A DNA stretch of 53,056 nucleotides from Candidatus Gastranaerophilales bacterium. Lineage in GTDB: Bacteria; Cyanobacteriota; Vampirovibrionia; Gastranaerophilales; Gastranaerophilaceae. The position numbers were made by a program, and so were the translations under genes. The stretch covers positions 1 to 53,056 of the forward strand of contig JAEELO010000066.1 in assembly GCA_016282705.1 (NCBI GenBank), written 5' to 3'. Below the pieces are notes generated by a model. It made no database searches and was not told the origin of the DNA. It saw only the letters and a list, made by a program, of their open reading frames with translations. This document shows, in pieces, positions 52,734-53,056 of the stretch; position 1 is the stretch's first letter; every line of letters begins with the position of its first letter.

Positions 52734-52811
52734 TTACTTTCTATGTAACTTGAAAAATTATTAATTATACATAATAATGTAAGTATAATAATATTATTAC
52801 ATTATTATGTA
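52734..52811. promoter_or_regulatory. Operator-like repeats around a TATAAT box
   Basis: TACATAATAATGTAA (52768-52782) and TTACATTATTATGTA (52797-52811) are perfect inverted repeats separated by 14 bases that contain TATAAT at 52784-52789. A weaker copy, TTACTTTCTATGTAA, lies at 52734-52748. The arrangement suits a repressor site over the promoter of the gene at 52829. Confidence 0.55.
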
Positions 52812-52828
52812 AAAGAAAAAGGGAGAAA

Positions 52829-53056
52829 ATGGCAAATTTTAACGAGGCAGACCATCCAAGGGATGAAGAGGGGAAATTTACTTATAAAGGAGGTGGTAAC
52901 AGTAGCAGTAGCAACAACTCTTTATCTCAAAAAAGTAATGAAGAAAAAATGCAAAATAGGGCTAATATACTGTATGATTCAATGAATGAAAAAGATAATA
53001 AAAATAAAGTATTATTAGGTGAAATATCAAAAGATGTTTATCAAGAACCTAATAAA
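52829..53056 (+). CDS. N-terminal part of an unknown protein (truncated by window end)
   Basis: Seventy-six codons from ATG behind AAGGGAGAAA. The start MANFNEADHPRDEEGKFTYK contains an HPRDxxGKF motif that I associate, from memory only, with N-termini of phage head-morphogenesis and toxin-like proteins. A Gly/Ser/Asn linker follows (GGGNSSSSNNS), then a charged segment. No function can be assigned; the rest lies beyond the window. Confidence 0.6.
   Translation, partial: MANFNEADHPRDEEGKFTYKGGGNSSSSNNSLSQKSNEEKMQNRANILYDSMNEKDNKNKVLLGEISKDVYQEPNK

Larger units (their letters stand above)
52367..52828. other. 462-base gap without a clear gene
   Basis: It holds REP-like copy B, a minus-strand terminator-like hairpin, a 44-codon open stretch without a start (52515-52649), and operator-like TTAC...GTAA repeats at the right. 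No intact gene is supported. Confidence 0.6.

Noticed and set aside
1-53056. CRISPR arrays, rRNA genes, insertion sequences, recognisable riboswitches
   Set aside because: None seen: no regularly spaced direct repeats, no transposase-like protein and no conserved riboswitch cores in the gaps.

Overview
The window is a compact, AT-rich bacterial chromosome segment. It reads from the 3' end of an EF-Tu gene (1-273) to a truncated gene at the right edge (52829-53056). The best guess for the host is a gut Vampirovibrionia (Melainabacteria, Gastranaerophilales-like). The clues are two type IV prepilin-like proteins starting AFTL[SA]EVLITLVIIG, an LL-diaminopimelate aminotransferase (the cyanobacterial/plant lysine route), low GC, and a fermenter-like gene set with EtfAB, FeoAB and an archaeal-style split glutamate synthase. 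This assignment is inference from recalled family patterns; there is no rRNA in the window. TGA is used as a stop and the standard code fits everywhere.

Left part (1-16.4 kb): tuf end and terminator; a large HNH/coiled-coil protein; a signalling operon (receiver-PAS-histidine kinase, NarL-type regulator, exported beta-propeller-like protein); a convergent EF-hand/coiled-coil/cysteine-peptidase-like protein; a minus-strand operon of two-subunit aconitase-like dehydratase plus NAD-type isocitrate dehydrogenase; a plus-strand operon of a CorA-type transporter, a degenerate receiver-GGDEF protein and a TIM-barrel isomerase; a SIMPL-domain protein; and a tandem pair of radical SAM proteins with the SPASM-like cluster domain placed before the radical SAM core.

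Middle (16.4-36 kb): nusA and rimP with a terminator-like hairpin in the leader; an HD phosphohydrolase; Mini-RNase III divergent from a glycosyltransferase; two prepilins; an amino acid permease; nadB-nadC-etfB-etfA-MFS transporter in one tight run; a B12-type radical SAM protein; cdsA; an aminotransferase with its Lrp-type regulator; tRNA-Val(TAC); dapL and dapF, convergent and overlapping.

Right part (36-53 kb): a three-gene glutamate synthase (amidotransferase; ferredoxin-FMN synthase; GXGXG-GltD-ferredoxin fusion). Aconitase and isocitrate dehydrogenase could supply its 2-oxoglutarate. Next come a ribose-phosphate pyrophosphokinase with an unusual N-terminal extension, a bile-acid/sodium symporter family protein, an unrecognised 397-residue protein, a DUF3137-like membrane protein, an SGNH hydrolase, a FeoA-FeoB fusion, a second orphan cysteine-peptidase-like protein, a patatin, two small exported proteins, a pair of REP-like palindromes in inverted orientation, and an operator-like repeat array before the last, truncated gene.

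Most gene functions are ordinary housekeeping. The items most worth a second look are the permuted SPASM/radical SAM pair, the HNH/coiled-coil protein, the two signal-less cysteine-peptidase-like proteins, the unknown 397-residue protein, the extended Prs, and the repeat-rich region at 51.6-52.8 kb. I see no CRISPR array, insertion sequence or rRNA.
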